Assembly: GCA_001898425.1 (NCBI GenBank) | Contig: MKTV01000061.1 | Span: forward strand, 1-36,523 | Origin: Rhodospirillales bacterium 69-11 | GTDB lineage: Bacteria; Pseudomonadota; Alphaproteobacteria; Acetobacterales; Acetobacteraceae | Direction: 5' to 3' | Length of the DNA: 36,523 nt | In this document: piece after piece, positions 25,278-33,401 of the stretch | How positions within the stretch are numbered: the first letter of the stretch is position 1 | Layout of the letters: each line of letters begins with the position of its first letter | Position numbers and translations under genes: made by a program | The notes under the pieces: generated by a model | Told to the model about the DNA's origin: nothing | Database searches by the model: none | What the model saw: only the letters and a program-made list of their open reading frames with translations

Positions 25278-26234
25278 TCAACTGCTGCCGATGAGAATGC
25301 CGGTCGCGAAGACGAGCGCGCCGCCGAACGCCACCTGGAAGGCGGCCGAAAGCGGCGGCGTGTCCATGTAGCGCCAGCGGATCCAGGAGATCACGGCGAG
25401 TTCCAGGATGACGACCGCGATCGCGACCACGGTCGCGGTCCAGAAATTCGGGATGAGGTAGGGCAGGGTATGCCCGATGCCGCCGGCGGTGGTCATCAGG
25501 CCACAAATGCCGCCGCGGATCAGCGGCGCGCCGCGGCCGGTGAGGCTGCCATTGTCCGACAGCGCCTCGGCGAAGCCCATCGAGATGCCCGCGCCGATCG
25601 AGGAGGCGAGGCCGACCACGAAGGCCTCCCACGTGTTGCCGGTGGCGAAGGCCGCGGCGAACACCGGCGCCAGGGTGGAGACGGATCCGTCCATCAGCCC
25701 GGCCAGGCCCGGCTGGATGAAGCGCAGCACGAAGGCGTGGCGCGCGTGCTGGTCTTCCCGCTCCTTGACGTTCTCGGGCAGGTTTTCCGCCCGCAGGCCT
25801 TCCGCGAGATGCTCGTGCGCCACTTCGGCTTCGGCGAGGTCGCCAAGCAGCTTGCGGATCGAGACGTCGGTGCTGCGTTCGGCGGCGCGGCGGTAGAAGT
25901 GGGAGGTTTCCTCCTCCATGCTCTCGGCGAGCTTGCGCACCGCTTCGAGGTTGAGCGGATAGACCTGCCAGACCGGCTTGTGCTGGATGAACCCGCGCAC
26001 GTCCTGGCGGCGGATCAATGGGATGTGCTCGCCAAATCTCTCGCGGTAGAGCTCGAGCAGGCGGCGCCGATGTTCGTTCTCCTCCCCTGCCATGGCGGCG
26101 AACAGGGCAGCGCTTCCCGGGTATTCGGCGCGCAGGCCTTCGGCGATGTCGAGGTAGATTCGGCCGTCCTCTTCCTCATTGGCGATCGCCAGGGCAAGGA
26201 CCTCTCGTTCCGAGAGTTCGGAGAAGTTGCGCAT
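25278..26234 (-). CDS. mbfA: MbfA-type iron exporter: ferritin-like domain fused to VIT1 domain
   Basis: The protein is 318 aa. The N-terminal ferritin-like (rubrerythrin) domain, residues ~1-165, carries metal-ligand helices [32 protein letters not shown] and EAEVAHEHL. The C-terminal VIT1/CCC1 domain has about five membrane helices ([30 protein letters not shown] and three more). This exact two-domain layout is MbfA, the iron exporter of rhizobia and relatives, which in those species is controlled by Irr. I looked for an Irr-type iron control element in the 88-bp upstream gap and saw none. The start [16 protein letters not shown] agrees with family members. cytochrome b561 follows 9 nt downstream. 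Confidence 0.9.
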   Translation of the reverse strand: MRNFSELSEREVLALAIANEEEDGRIYLDIAEGLRAEYPGSAALFAAMAGEENEHRRRLLELYRERFGEHIPLIRRQDVRGFIQHKPVWQVYPLNLEAVRKLAESMEEETSHFYRRAAERSTDVSIRKLLGDLAEAEVAHEHLAEGLRAENLPENVKEREDQHARHAFVLRFIQPGLAGLMDGSVSTLAPVFAAAFATGNTWEAFVVGLASSIGAGISMGFAEALSDNGSLTGRGAPLIRGGICGLMTTAGGIGHTLPYLIPNFWTATVVAIAVVILELAVISWIRWRYMDTPPLSAAFQVAFGGALVFATGILIGSS

Positions 26235-26322
26235 GTGGCCAATGTGGCCGAACGGCGTGCAGCGTCAAGTCACGGTCGTAATGATGCAAACGCTTCGCAC
26301 GAGCACCCGCTGATAGCGCGTG

Positions 26323-27291
26323 TCATTCGTAGTACTCCCAGGTCGGGACGGGGCGGATCATTTCGCCAAGATTTGGCAATTTGTAGTAGCTGCTGGCGAT
26401 GCCGCCGAGATCGCGGTGAGGCTCGATTCCCCGCTTCTGGGGGTCCGAGAACCAGTGCGGCACGGAGGTCGCGGGGCAGTAATGCGTGACGCAGGCCATG
26501 CGGCTGCGGCCCATCGGCGGCGTCCGCGGATGGCTGCGGTGGACGAGATCGGCGGACCAGAAGAACACGTCGCCCTTTCGCGCGAGCAGGCGGTGGTAGG
26601 CGAGCTGGCGGTCCTGGCAGGCACGCTCCAGCTGCTCTCCGTACTCGGATCCGGAGGTCTCCCCGTCATGGTGCTTGCGGCCGTTGGCGAAGACCCAGTG
26701 CGGCAGGCGGTGGCTGCGGTCGTAGAAGGCGAGTTCGCCGGTCCCCTCGACGATGTCCTCGAGCGCGATCCAGGTGGCGGCGAGCAGCATGGGCTGGTCG
26801 ACGACCACATAGGCGGTGTCCTGATGCCACCCGTGGCCGTTGCTCTGCTGGAACAGAAATTGCTGGAAGGCGAGCGGCTTTGCCTGGAAGACCAGCGACA
26901 GGAAGCGGGCGATGCGCGCATGGAGGCAGACCTCCCGCGCGCTCTTCAGGTTTACATACAGATCGAAGATGCTGTCGTCGCGGTTCGGCCTGGCGCCCAT
27001 CAGCCGCTTCTGGCGGCCATGCTCGAAATCGGTGCTGACGAAGTAGCCGGGCTTCTCGTGAAGCGCGTGCACGTCGGAGACCAGCGCGTCGATGGTCGCC
27101 TCGTCGATCGCCTTGTTCCAGACGAGCCAACCGTGATCGATGAAATGCGCGAGGTCGCCTGCCTCCGCGCCGGTCACCGCGCCCGTCGCATAGAGACCCC
27201 GCAGGCGGTCCATCGCATCCGGGGTGTCGGTCCAGAGGGTGGGAATACGGAAGTCGGGATCGAATCCGGCAGGCATCTGGTCCTCAGGCAT
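26323..27291 (-). CDS. Phytanoyl-CoA dioxygenase (PhyH) family oxygenase
   Basis: The 322-aa Fe(II)/2-oxoglutarate-dependent dioxygenase has the facial triad His156 and Asp158 (HGWHQDTAY) and His251 (DLVHRSH). An Arg at 262 or 264 (GRSRMACV) would bind 2-oxoglutarate. The core strand LAATWIALEDIVEGTGELAFYDRSH is typical of PhyH proteins, which hydroxylate diverse small molecules, often lipids or osmolytes. It ends 88 nt from the MbfA-type gene on the same strand, with an ExeA-like gene upstream. The substrate is not inferable from context. Confidence 0.9.
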   Translation of the reverse strand: MPEDQMPAGFDPDFRIPTLWTDTPDAMDRLRGLYATGAVTGAEAGDLAHFIDHGWLVWNKAIDEATIDALVSDVHALHEKPGYFVSTDFEHGRQKRLMGARPNRDDSIFDLYVNLKSAREVCLHARIARFLSLVFQAKPLAFQQFLFQQSNGHGWHQDTAYVVVDQPMLLAATWIALEDIVEGTGELAFYDRSHRLPHWVFANGRKHHDGETSGSEYGEQLERACQDRQLAYHRLLARKGDVFFWSADLVHRSHPRTPPMGRSRMACVTHYCPATSVPHWFSDPQKRGIEPHRDLGGIASSYYKLPNLGEMIRPVPTWEYYE

Positions 27292-27341
27292 GTCGGTCCG
27301 GCCGCATCATACGCCGCGACCGGATCGCTGCCAGATCCAAC

Positions 27342-28400
27342 CTACCGCACCTGGGCGGCCACCCCCTTCGCCCAGCCGATCATGTCGTTCGGGGAGGGCA
27401 GTGCGGCGCGGTTGGCGTAGAGGGCGCTGCCCAGGCCGACGGCCAGCACGGTGCCCGCGATCAGCCAGATCGGCGGCGGCTTGCGTGCCGTTTGCGGCCG
27501 GAACGTCGGCGGCCGGCTCACCCCCAGCGCCGCTCGAACGGTCTGCGGCGTCACGCGCGGGTGGCGATGCTCGAACCCCGCGGCAAAAACGCGATCCAGC
27601 GCGGCGTTGATCCGGCCCGGGATGCCCTCGGTCCGCACCAGCACGTCGGCCAGGGCGGCCGGGGACAACACCCTGCGGGTCTCGCTGCCCGCCATCCAGA
27701 GGCGGCGCTCGACATAGGCGCGTGCCTCCTCGGTGGAGAGACGGCCGACCCGAAGCCGGACATTGACCCGGGACGTGAGCGCGCGGAACTCGGCCTGGCG
27801 GAGCAGCGGCCAGATGCCCGGCGCACCGACCAGCACGATCTGGGGGGCGGTGCCGGCGGCATCCTTGCGGCAGAGCTGGGACAGATAGCGCAGCGCTCCC
27901 AGGGACAACGTGTCGGCGTCGTCGATCGCGAGCACGGTGTGGAGCGCGCCGGGCGCGCGGCTCGTGAGCAGGGCGTGCGCCCGTGCCGACTCGGCCTCGC
28001 TCAGCTTGAGTGGTTCGGAGATGCCCAGGAGCGTGCTGAGCAACCGCTTGAGCGAGAGCGGACCTGGCCGTGGATTGGCGATGCGCAGCACGCGTACCCC
28101 GCGGGCCTCCACCAGGCGAACCGCGGTATCGAGCAGGGTCGACTTGCCGATCTGCGCCTCACCGGTCACCACTACGGCCGACTGGCCGGCCAGCATCGCG
28201 CCGGCCAGCGCCTCCAGCACGGAACGATGGGACTCGCCGGGCACGAACTCTTCTTCCGCGGCCCCGGTGGCGAACGGAGCGCGCGCAAAGCCGTAGAGTT
28301 CGAGATAGGAGTGCGGCTCGTGCTGGAGCTCCTCCTCCACCGCCTCTTCGGTCGGCGTCGGCGGCTCGATCACCTGCACTCTCGTCAGTCCACGCTGCAT
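27342..28400 (-). CDS. ExeA/GspA-like AAA ATPase with C-terminal membrane anchor
   Basis: The protein is 352 aa from the second ATG, 5 nt after AGGAG; a GTG and an ATG just before it overlap or crowd the ribosome site. It opens with an acidic region, then LELYGFARAPFATG, the start of ExeA-type ATPases. Walker A GEAQIGKST is at 80-88 and Walker B VLAIDDAD at about 156-163, with sensor-like segments IVLVGAP and LRYLSQLC. EGIPGRINAALDR is the C-terminal helical lid. One membrane helix (about 311-330) ends the protein. ExeA helps assemble the secretin of type II secretion, but no gsp, secretin or peptidoglycan-binding domain is here. Confidence 0.87.
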   Translation of the reverse strand: MQRGLTRVQVIEPPTPTEEAVEEELQHEPHSYLELYGFARAPFATGAAEEEFVPGESHRSVLEALAGAMLAGQSAVVVTGEAQIGKSTLLDTAVRLVEARGVRVLRIANPRPGPLSLKRLLSTLLGISEPLKLSEAESARAHALLTSRAPGALHTVLAIDDADTLSLGALRYLSQLCRKDAAGTAPQIVLVGAPGIWPLLRQAEFRALTSRVNVRLRVGRLSTEEARAYVERRLWMAGSETRRVLSPAALADVLVRTEGIPGRINAALDRVFAAGFEHRHPRVTPQTVRAALGVSRPPTFRPQTARKPPPIWLIAGTVLAVGLGSALYANRAALPSPNDMIGWAKGVAAQVR

Positions 28401-28493
28401 CATCACTCCTGCCTGCGAGCGGGCGCACGTTACGACTTCGACGCCGTTCGTGGTCGTGCCAGCCGAGTGAGTCGCGCGGTCTTGATGGTCCCG

Positions 28494-29279
28494 TCAGCCG
28501 CCGACCGCGCGCTTCAGGCCGATCAGCCGGTCCAGCACGATCACGACCGCGAGGGTGAACAGGATCATCACGGCCGCGGCAGCGGCCACCAGCGGGTCGG
28601 TGCGCGACTGCACGTAGCGGAACAGCGCGACCGGGAAGGTGGTGAGGCGCGGACCCACCACGAACAGGCTGATGACCGTCTCGTCGAACGACACGAGGCA
28701 GACGATGGCGCAGGTCGCCGCGACGCCCGGCAGGATCAGCCGCAGGGTCACGCGGCGGAACACCGTGGCCGGCGGGGCGCCGAGACTGGCCGCGGCATCC
28801 TCGAGACCGGCGGGGAGCGTGCCGAGCGCCGTCACCAGGACGCGGGTCGCATAGGGCATGGCGACCAGCAGGTGCGCGAGGACCAGGCCGATCCAGGTGC
28901 CGATCAGCCCGTAGCCGGCGAACAGGATCAGCAATGCCAACCCGAGCACGATGGTCGGCAGCAGCAACGGGGCGGTGAGCAGCGCGAACAGGGCCTCCCG
29001 CCCCGGGAACCGGCCGCGGGCGATCGCCAGGGCTGCCGGGATCGCGAGCAGCAGCGCGGCGGCGGTGACCAGCAGCGCGAGCAGCACGCTGTTGCGCAGC
29101 GCCGCCATCAGGCCGGGATGCTGCACCAGGGCGGCATACCACCGCAGGCTCCAGCCCGAGGGCGGCCAGGCCATGCTGCTGTCGGCCGACAGTGAGAGCG
29201 GGAAGACCAGGATCACCGGCGCGAGCAGGAATAGGAACAGCACGCCAACCAGGGCGTGGAACGCGACGCGGCCCATCAT
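28494..29279 (-). CDS. ABC transporter permease (PotC-like)
   Basis: The 261-aa inner-membrane permease of the polyamine/2-aminoethylphosphonate type has six helices. It carries the cytoplasmic EAA loop EDAAASLGAPPATVFRRVT, which docks the ATPase, and the terminal SFDETVISLFVVGP typical of PotC. The ATG (MMGRV) overlaps the stop of the other permease by 4 bp (ATGA). It is the last gene of the importer unit; the 93 bp after it separate the ExeA-like gene. The longer frame reading into the upstream permease is antisense-like shadow. Confidence 0.93.
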   Translation of the reverse strand: MMGRVAFHALVGVLFLFLLAPVILVFPLSLSADSSMAWPPSGWSLRWYAALVQHPGLMAALRNSVLLALLVTAAALLLAIPAALAIARGRFPGREALFALLTAPLLLPTIVLGLALLILFAGYGLIGTWIGLVLAHLLVAMPYATRVLVTALGTLPAGLEDAAASLGAPPATVFRRVTLRLILPGVAATCAIVCLVSFDETVISLFVVGPRLTTFPVALFRYVQSRTDPLVAAAAAVMILFTLAVVIVLDRLIGLKRAVGG

Positions 29280-30106
29280 GCCTCCGCCCGCGAGAGGCGG
29301 CCGTAGAGCGTGAGCGCCACGCCGAACACGGCCAGGACGATCACCGAGAGCGCCGCCGCCACCGGCCAGTTCAGGCTGACGATCGCCTGGTCGTAGATCT
29401 CGGTCGCCAGCAGCGGCACGCGTCCGCCGCCCAGGAGCGACGGGGTGATGAAGCTGCTGACCGCGAGCACGAAGGCGAGCAGGCAACCCAGCAGGATCCC
29501 GGGAACCGTGAGCGGCAGGACGATGCGGCGGAACACCGTGAACGGCCGCGCCCCCAGGCTCGACGCCGCCTCCTCCAGCACCGGGTTGAGCCGCCCGAAG
29601 CCGGCCAACAGCGACAGGATCATGTAGGGCATCAGGATCTCGGTCAGCGCGACGACCACGCCGACCTCGTTGAACACGAGCCGTGGCGGCCGCGCCCAGC
29701 CCAATCCCCGCAGCAGGCTGGGCAGCAGCCCGCGGTCGCCCAGCAGGACGAGCCAGCCATAGGTGCGCACGACCGCGGAGACGAGCAGCGGGGCGATGCA
29801 GGCCACCATCAGCAGGTTGCGCCAGCGCGGGGAGGCCCGATGCACGAACAGCGCGATCGGATAGCCGCAGAGCAGCGCGGCGAAGGTGATGATCAGCGAC
29901 ACCACGACCGAATTGAGCAAGAGACTCCAGTAGTAGCCGTCGGTCAGCAGGTCCTTCCACGTGCCGAGCGACAGCACCTGGCCGATGCCGCCACCCGGCA
30001 ACGCGTCGCGGAACGACAACGCCGCCAGGTTCAGCATGGGCCAGAGGAAGACCAGCAGGTTCACCGCCACCGCCGGGATCAGCAGCAGCAGGGCCATCCG
30101 TCGCAT
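29276..30106 (-). CDS. ABC transporter permease (PotB-like)
   Basis: The 276-aa first permease of the pair begins MRRMALLLLIPAVAVNLLVFLWPML and has a periplasmic loop, RTYGWLVLLGDRGLL, typical of PotB. The EAA loop is EEAASSLGARPFTVFRRIVLP, followed by SSFITPSLLGGG. It starts 4 nt after the binding-protein stop and is coupled to the second permease. Together they form the channel of a polyamine-type (or related cationic/organic) importer. Confidence 0.93.
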   Translation of the reverse strand: MRRMALLLLIPAVAVNLLVFLWPMLNLAALSFRDALPGGGIGQVLSLGTWKDLLTDGYYWSLLLNSVVVSLIITFAALLCGYPIALFVHRASPRWRNLLMVACIAPLLVSAVVRTYGWLVLLGDRGLLPSLLRGLGWARPPRLVFNEVGVVVALTEILMPYMILSLLAGFGRLNPVLEEAASSLGARPFTVFRRIVLPLTVPGILLGCLLAFVLAVSSFITPSLLGGGRVPLLATEIYDQAIVSLNWPVAAALSVIVLAVFGVALTLYGRLSRAEA

Positions 30107-30110
30107 CGGC

Positions 30111-31169
30111 TCAGCGCACGCGCAGGATTTTCCGCCGCCACTGGTCGGTGATCGAGTCGCGCATCTTGGCGACTGCGATCCAGTCCACGTCCAGCATCTT
30201 CGCCAGGCGCTCCGGCGTGGCGGCCGTACGCGCCAGCGCCTCGGCGCTGATCTCGGCCTTGGTGTTCACCGGACCGTAGAACATGCGTTCGGTGAACGCC
30301 TTCTGCGCCGCGGTGCCGAGGGCGTAGGAGATGAAGGCCTTGGCGGCGTCCGGCTCGCGGGAGCCCTTCACCAGATTGATCGTGTTGATCTGGAACAGCG
30401 AACCTTCCTCGGGGATGGCGACGCCCAGCTTGCCTTGCGACTGCCGCGCATAGGTCTGTCCGCGCGCATTCCAGCCGACGCCGAGCGCGGCCGTCCCCTC
30501 GATCAGGAAGGTGTAGGAGTCGGGCTTCGGATCCCAGGTGAGCACGTGCGGCGCCATCTTCGCGATCGCATCGATGCCGGCCGCGACCGACTGGTGGTAG
30601 TCGCCGCCGCCGAAGACCTTGTTGGCGATCAGGGTCAGCGCGATGCCCACGATGTCGGGCGCGGCCTGGACCGCGATCTTGCCGTCATACGAAGCGTCCC
30701 AGAGCACCTTCCAGGACGTGGGGGCCGGCTTCACCTGCGGCGGCGAATACAGCAGCACGTAGTTGTCAAACAGCACCGCCGGCCCGGCCACGCCCGGGAT
30801 GAATGCCTTGGGCGTGAGCTCGTCCAGCACCGGGAGCGAGCCTTTCGGCAATGGCTCGAACAGGTCCTCGTCGGTTCCGGTCTTGGCGACGGACACGTCC
30901 ATGATCACGACGTCGATCTGGGGCGCTGCCTTCTGGGCGCGCACGAGACCCAGCGCCTGGGCGGAATTGGCGATCGGGTAGTAGGTGACCTCCAGGTCCG
31001 GATGCGCGCGACGGAACGCATCCACCACCGCCGGCTCGTAATTCTCCTGGAAAATGCCGGAATAGGCGGCGACCGTGATGGTGCGGGCAGCGGCCGCACG
31101 CCGGATGAAGGGCGCCGCGAGCGGCAGGACGAGAGGCGCGGCGAGCAGCCGTCGGCGGGTCGGGGTCAT
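30111..31169 (-). CDS. Periplasmic substrate-binding protein (PotD/PotF-like)
   Basis: The 352-aa protein has an N-terminal signal (MTPTRRRLLAAPLVLPLAAP) with a TRRRLL stretch resembling a Tat motif, cleaved near residue 28. The mature chain opens ITVAAYSGIFQENYEPAVVDAF, the usual start of spermidine/putrescine-type binding proteins. IDVVIMDVS, GYN-like VGWNARG and YGPVN follow in the expected order. An EEGSLFQINTINLV stretch likely contacts ligand. Ligand type (polyamine, phosphonate, other) is not resolvable. A GGAG site lies 9 nt upstream. No ABC ATPase gene lies in the unit or nearby. Confidence 0.92.
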   Translation of the reverse strand: MTPTRRRLLAAPLVLPLAAPFIRRAAAARTITVAAYSGIFQENYEPAVVDAFRRAHPDLEVTYYPIANSAQALGLVRAQKAAPQIDVVIMDVSVAKTGTDEDLFEPLPKGSLPVLDELTPKAFIPGVAGPAVLFDNYVLLYSPPQVKPAPTSWKVLWDASYDGKIAVQAAPDIVGIALTLIANKVFGGGDYHQSVAAGIDAIAKMAPHVLTWDPKPDSYTFLIEGTAALGVGWNARGQTYARQSQGKLGVAIPEEGSLFQINTINLVKGSREPDAAKAFISYALGTAAQKAFTERMFYGPVNTKAEISAEALARTAATPERLAKMLDVDWIAVAKMRDSITDQWRRKILRVR

Positions 31170-31219
31170 GGGCGAGGTCTCCAGTCGCGGCAGTCTGCCC
31201 GCGGCCCTCGTGGCGGTTC

Positions 31220-31240
31220 AAGCCGGAAACCGGCTTCCGG
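31220..31240. promoter_or_regulatory. Two overlapping, mutually exclusive hairpins in a divergent promoter gap
   Basis: AAGCCGG-AAA-CCGGCTT (31220-31236) is a perfect 7-bp stem. CCGGAA-ACCGGC-TTCCGG (31223-31240) is a perfect 6-bp stem that would replace it. They lie in the 100-bp gap between the binding-protein gene (-) and the GNAT gene (+). They could be an operator or an RNA switch element in the binding-protein leader, about 51-71 nt before its ATG. Confidence 0.35.
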
Positions 31241-31269
31241 TGCACCCCGCACCGCCCCACACTGGCCCG

Positions 31270-31683
31270 ATGCCGCCCGTGATCGAGGTCACCGAGACGC
31301 CGGACTCCGCGCTGGCCGCCTGCGTCACCGCGGGGCTGGTCACCGCCAACCGAACCATGGTCGGGCCGTCGGGCCGGCGCGCGATCGGGGTATTCGCACG
31401 CGACCCGGGGCTGAGCGGCGGGCTGGTGGGCTACACGGCCTGGGGCTGGCTGTATGTCGAGCAGCTCTGGGTCGCCGAAGCCGCCCGCGGCCAGGGTCTG
31501 GCCGCGCGGCTGCTTGGCGCGGCGGAAGCGGAAGCGCGGGGGCGAGGCTGCCATGGCGCCTGGATCGACACCTTCAGTCCCGTGGCGCGCCGCGTCTACG
31601 AGCGCGCCGGCTACACCGTGTTCGGCACGCTGCCCGATTTCCCGGCCGGCCACACGCGCTGGTTCCTGCGGAAGTGCCTGTGA
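31270..31683 (+). CDS. GNAT-family N-acetyltransferase
   Basis: The 137-aa protein has the GNAT acetyl-CoA motif in YVEQLWVAEAARGQGLAARLL (A-x-x-R-G-Q-G-x-A pattern). The last strands are AWIDTFSPVARRVYERAGYTVFGTL and the chain ends RWFLRKCL. The compact length fits a stand-alone small-molecule or peptide acetyltransferase; the substrate is unknown. It is transcribed away from the importer genes. There is no clear ribosome site; the start was chosen at the ATG that begins the conserved fold (MPPVIEVTETP). Confidence 0.9.
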   Translation: MPPVIEVTETPDSALAACVTAGLVTANRTMVGPSGRRAIGVFARDPGLSGGLVGYTAWGWLYVEQLWVAEAARGQGLAARLLGAAEAEARGRGCHGAWIDTFSPVARRVYERAGYTVFGTLPDFPAGHTRWFLRKCL

Positions 31684-31720
31684 TCATCGCGCCGGCCGAG
31701 CTGTGCGGAATGGACGTGGA

Positions 31721-31776
31721 GGGCGCCGCGGTCAGGGCGCCGCGGTCAGGTTGCGAGGGTCAGGTTGCCGCGGGGG
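31721..31776. repeat. 14-bp tandem repeat covering the pssA stop codon
   Basis: GGGCGCCGCGGTCA is repeated exactly at 31721-31734 and 31735-31748. A diverged third copy, GGTTGCGAGGGTCA (31749-31762), contains the pssA stop codon (TCA on the plus strand), and a more diverged fourth follows at 31763-31776. Each exact copy carries a further TGA on the minus strand, in shifted frames. It lies between convergent genes. Confidence 0.75.
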
Positions 31777-32656
31777 GAGGGGTGACGCCGGGCGCGCTCC
31801 CCTGCTCCGGCAGTTCCGCATCCTCCTCCTCGGGCGCCTCGGCTTCCCGCTGCAGGCGGTGGAAGCTGCGGATGCTGAACGGCAGCATCGCGATGTAGAG
31901 CAGGCCCAAGGCAGCGAGTGCCCCCCAGGGATCCGCCACCAGGAGCGCCGCGAACAGTCCGGTTCCGAGCAGGAGCGGCAGGACGTATTCGGACGGAACC
32001 TTGAAGTTCTTGAAGCTCCAGATCGGCAGGGTGGACACCAGCAGCAGCGCGGTGCCGACGAGGACGGCCGCGCAGAACAGCGGGTGCTGCGCAGTCCTGA
32101 CGAGCCAGTCCCATTCCAGGGAGCGGGCCTCGAGCCCGAGGAACAGCGGAAACAGCGCGAGCCCGGCCCCGGCCGGCGCGGGAACGCCGGTGAAGAAGTT
32201 ATAGGCGTAGGCGGGGCGTGGCGCCCCTTCCAACGCGGCGTTGAACCGCGCGAGGCGCAGGGCCATGCAGACCGCGAACATGAGGCACGGCATGTAGCCA
32301 TAGGCCCCGGCGCGCTGCAGCGACCAGAGGTAGAGTGTGAGCGCCGGCGCCACGCCGAAGCACAGGAAGTCGGAGAGACTGTCGAACTCCGCCCCGAACC
32401 GGGACGTGGCCTTGAGCAGCCGCGCCAGCCGCCCATCCAGGCCGTCGATCGCGCCGGCGACGGTGATGGCGACCGCGGCGCTGCCGAACCGCCCTTCCAT
32501 CGCGAAGCGAATCGCGGTGAGGCCGGCACACAACCCGATCAGCGTCATCAGGTTGGGCACGATGCGGTTGAAGGACGGGCCGTTGTAGCGAGGCCGGCGC
32601 CGCGGTCGGTAGCGTTGCAGCCGCCGGATCGGGGAGGGCCGCGTGCCGCCGCTCAT
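31760..32656 (-). CDS. pssA: CDP-diacylglycerol-serine O-phosphatidyltransferase
   Basis: The 298-aa integral membrane enzyme joins CDP-diacylglycerol and serine to make phosphatidylserine. The CDP-alcohol phosphotransferase motif is intact: Asp71, Asp74-Gly75, Ala78-Arg79, Gly88, Asp92 and Asp96 in DGLDGRLAR...GAEFDSLSD. A basic N-terminal stretch (10-24) precedes it and several membrane helices follow, with an acidic/Pro C-terminal tail. The start was set at the ATG overlapping the psd stop by 4 bp (ATGA); the frame upstream is psd shadow. The pair makes phosphatidylethanolamine. Confidence 0.95.
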   Translation of the reverse strand: MSGGTRPSPIRRLQRYRPRRRPRYNGPSFNRIVPNLMTLIGLCAGLTAIRFAMEGRFGSAAVAITVAGAIDGLDGRLARLLKATSRFGAEFDSLSDFLCFGVAPALTLYLWSLQRAGAYGYMPCLMFAVCMALRLARFNAALEGAPRPAYAYNFFTGVPAPAGAGLALFPLFLGLEARSLEWDWLVRTAQHPLFCAAVLVGTALLLVSTLPIWSFKNFKVPSEYVLPLLLGTGLFAALLVADPWGALAALGLLYIAMLPFSIRSFHRLQREAEAPEEEDAELPEQGSAPGVTPPPAAT

Positions 32657-33333
32657 CCGGCGGGCGCCGCCAGGTCCGCGATCACGGTTTCTCCGCCGAT
32701 CATGGTCTGGCCCTCGGTCACCAGCGGCCGGATCCCTTCGGGGAGGTAGAGGTCGGTCCGACTGCCGAAGCGGATGATGCCGAACCGATCGCCGCAATGC
32801 ACGGTGTCACCTTCCCGCAACGTGCAGACGATGCGCCGCGCGATCAGGCCGGCGATCTGGACCACCGCGATCTCCTGGCCGCCGGGCAGGCGCATGGCGA
32901 TCGCGTTACGCTCGTTGTCGACGCTCGCCTTGTCCATGCTGGCGTTGACGAAGGCGCCGTGGCGGTAGGCGATGCGGGTGACCACACCGTCCCCGGGAAC
33001 GCGGTTCACATGCACGTTCAGCACGGTGAGGAAGATCGACACGCGCCACCGCGGCGTCCCGCCGAGCCCGAGTTCGACGGGCGGGACGGCGGGCGCGACC
33101 GAGACGATCCGGCCGTCCGCCGGCGCGACCAGCAGGTCCGACCGGGGCGGTGGCACGCGTTCGGGATCGCGGAAGAAGAACAGGCAGAACAGCGTGAAGA
33201 TCAGGCCCAGCCAGGCGAGCCATGGTCCGACCAGCAGGCCGAGCATGACCACGATCAGGCCGCCCACGATGAAGGGACGGCCCGCTGGGTGGGGTGGCGC
33301 CAGCACGTGGCGAATGTCGTCGGCGAGGGACAT
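32653..33333 (-). CDS. psd: Phosphatidylserine decarboxylase proenzyme
   Basis: The 226-aa short-type decarboxylase converts phosphatidylserine to phosphatidylethanolamine. Membrane helices at ~20-55 are followed by FFFRDPER. APADG (Asp73) and SIFLTVLNVHVNRVP (His108) are the catalytic region. RFGSRTD at 188-194 holds the self-cleavage site between Gly190 and Ser191, which yields the pyruvoyl group. The ATG has no ribosome site, and a good promoter lies so close that the mRNA would be almost leaderless. It is followed by pssA with a 4-bp overlap. Confidence 0.96.
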   Translation of the reverse strand: MSLADDIRHVLAPPHPAGRPFIVGGLIVVMLGLLVGPWLAWLGLIFTLFCLFFFRDPERVPPPRSDLLVAPADGRIVSVAPAVPPVELGLGGTPRWRVSIFLTVLNVHVNRVPGDGVVTRIAYRHGAFVNASMDKASVDNERNAIAMRLPGGQEIAVVQIAGLIARRIVCTLREGDTVHCGDRFGIIRFGSRTDLYLPEGIRPLVTEGQTMIGGETVIADLAAPAG

Positions 33334-33342
33334 GAGGCGCGG

Positions 33343-33371
33343 TTTATGGATGGTTCACCTTCTGCGGACAA
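33343..33371 (-). promoter_or_regulatory. psd-pssA promoter giving a near-leaderless mRNA
   Basis: On the minus strand TTGTCC (33371-33366) and CATAAA (33348-33343) have a 17-bp spacer, each matching four of six consensus bases. The -10 ends only 9 nt before the psd ATG, so the transcript would begin about 3 nt before the start codon. This agrees with the missing ribosome site. Confidence 0.5.
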
Positions 33372-33401
33372 GACTGCCCGCTCTTGCTGCGGGAGCCGGC
33401 C

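Noticed and set aside
26235-26322. Irr iron-control element upstream of the MbfA-type gene
   Set aside because: Searched by eye for the TTxGAAxxxTTCxAA-type palindrome; none is present in the gap.
27342-28400. The ExeA-like ATPase as the missing ABC ATPase of the importer
   Set aside because: It lacks the LSGGQ signature and has the AAA/ExeA N-terminus and a membrane helix, so it cannot be the PotA-type subunit.
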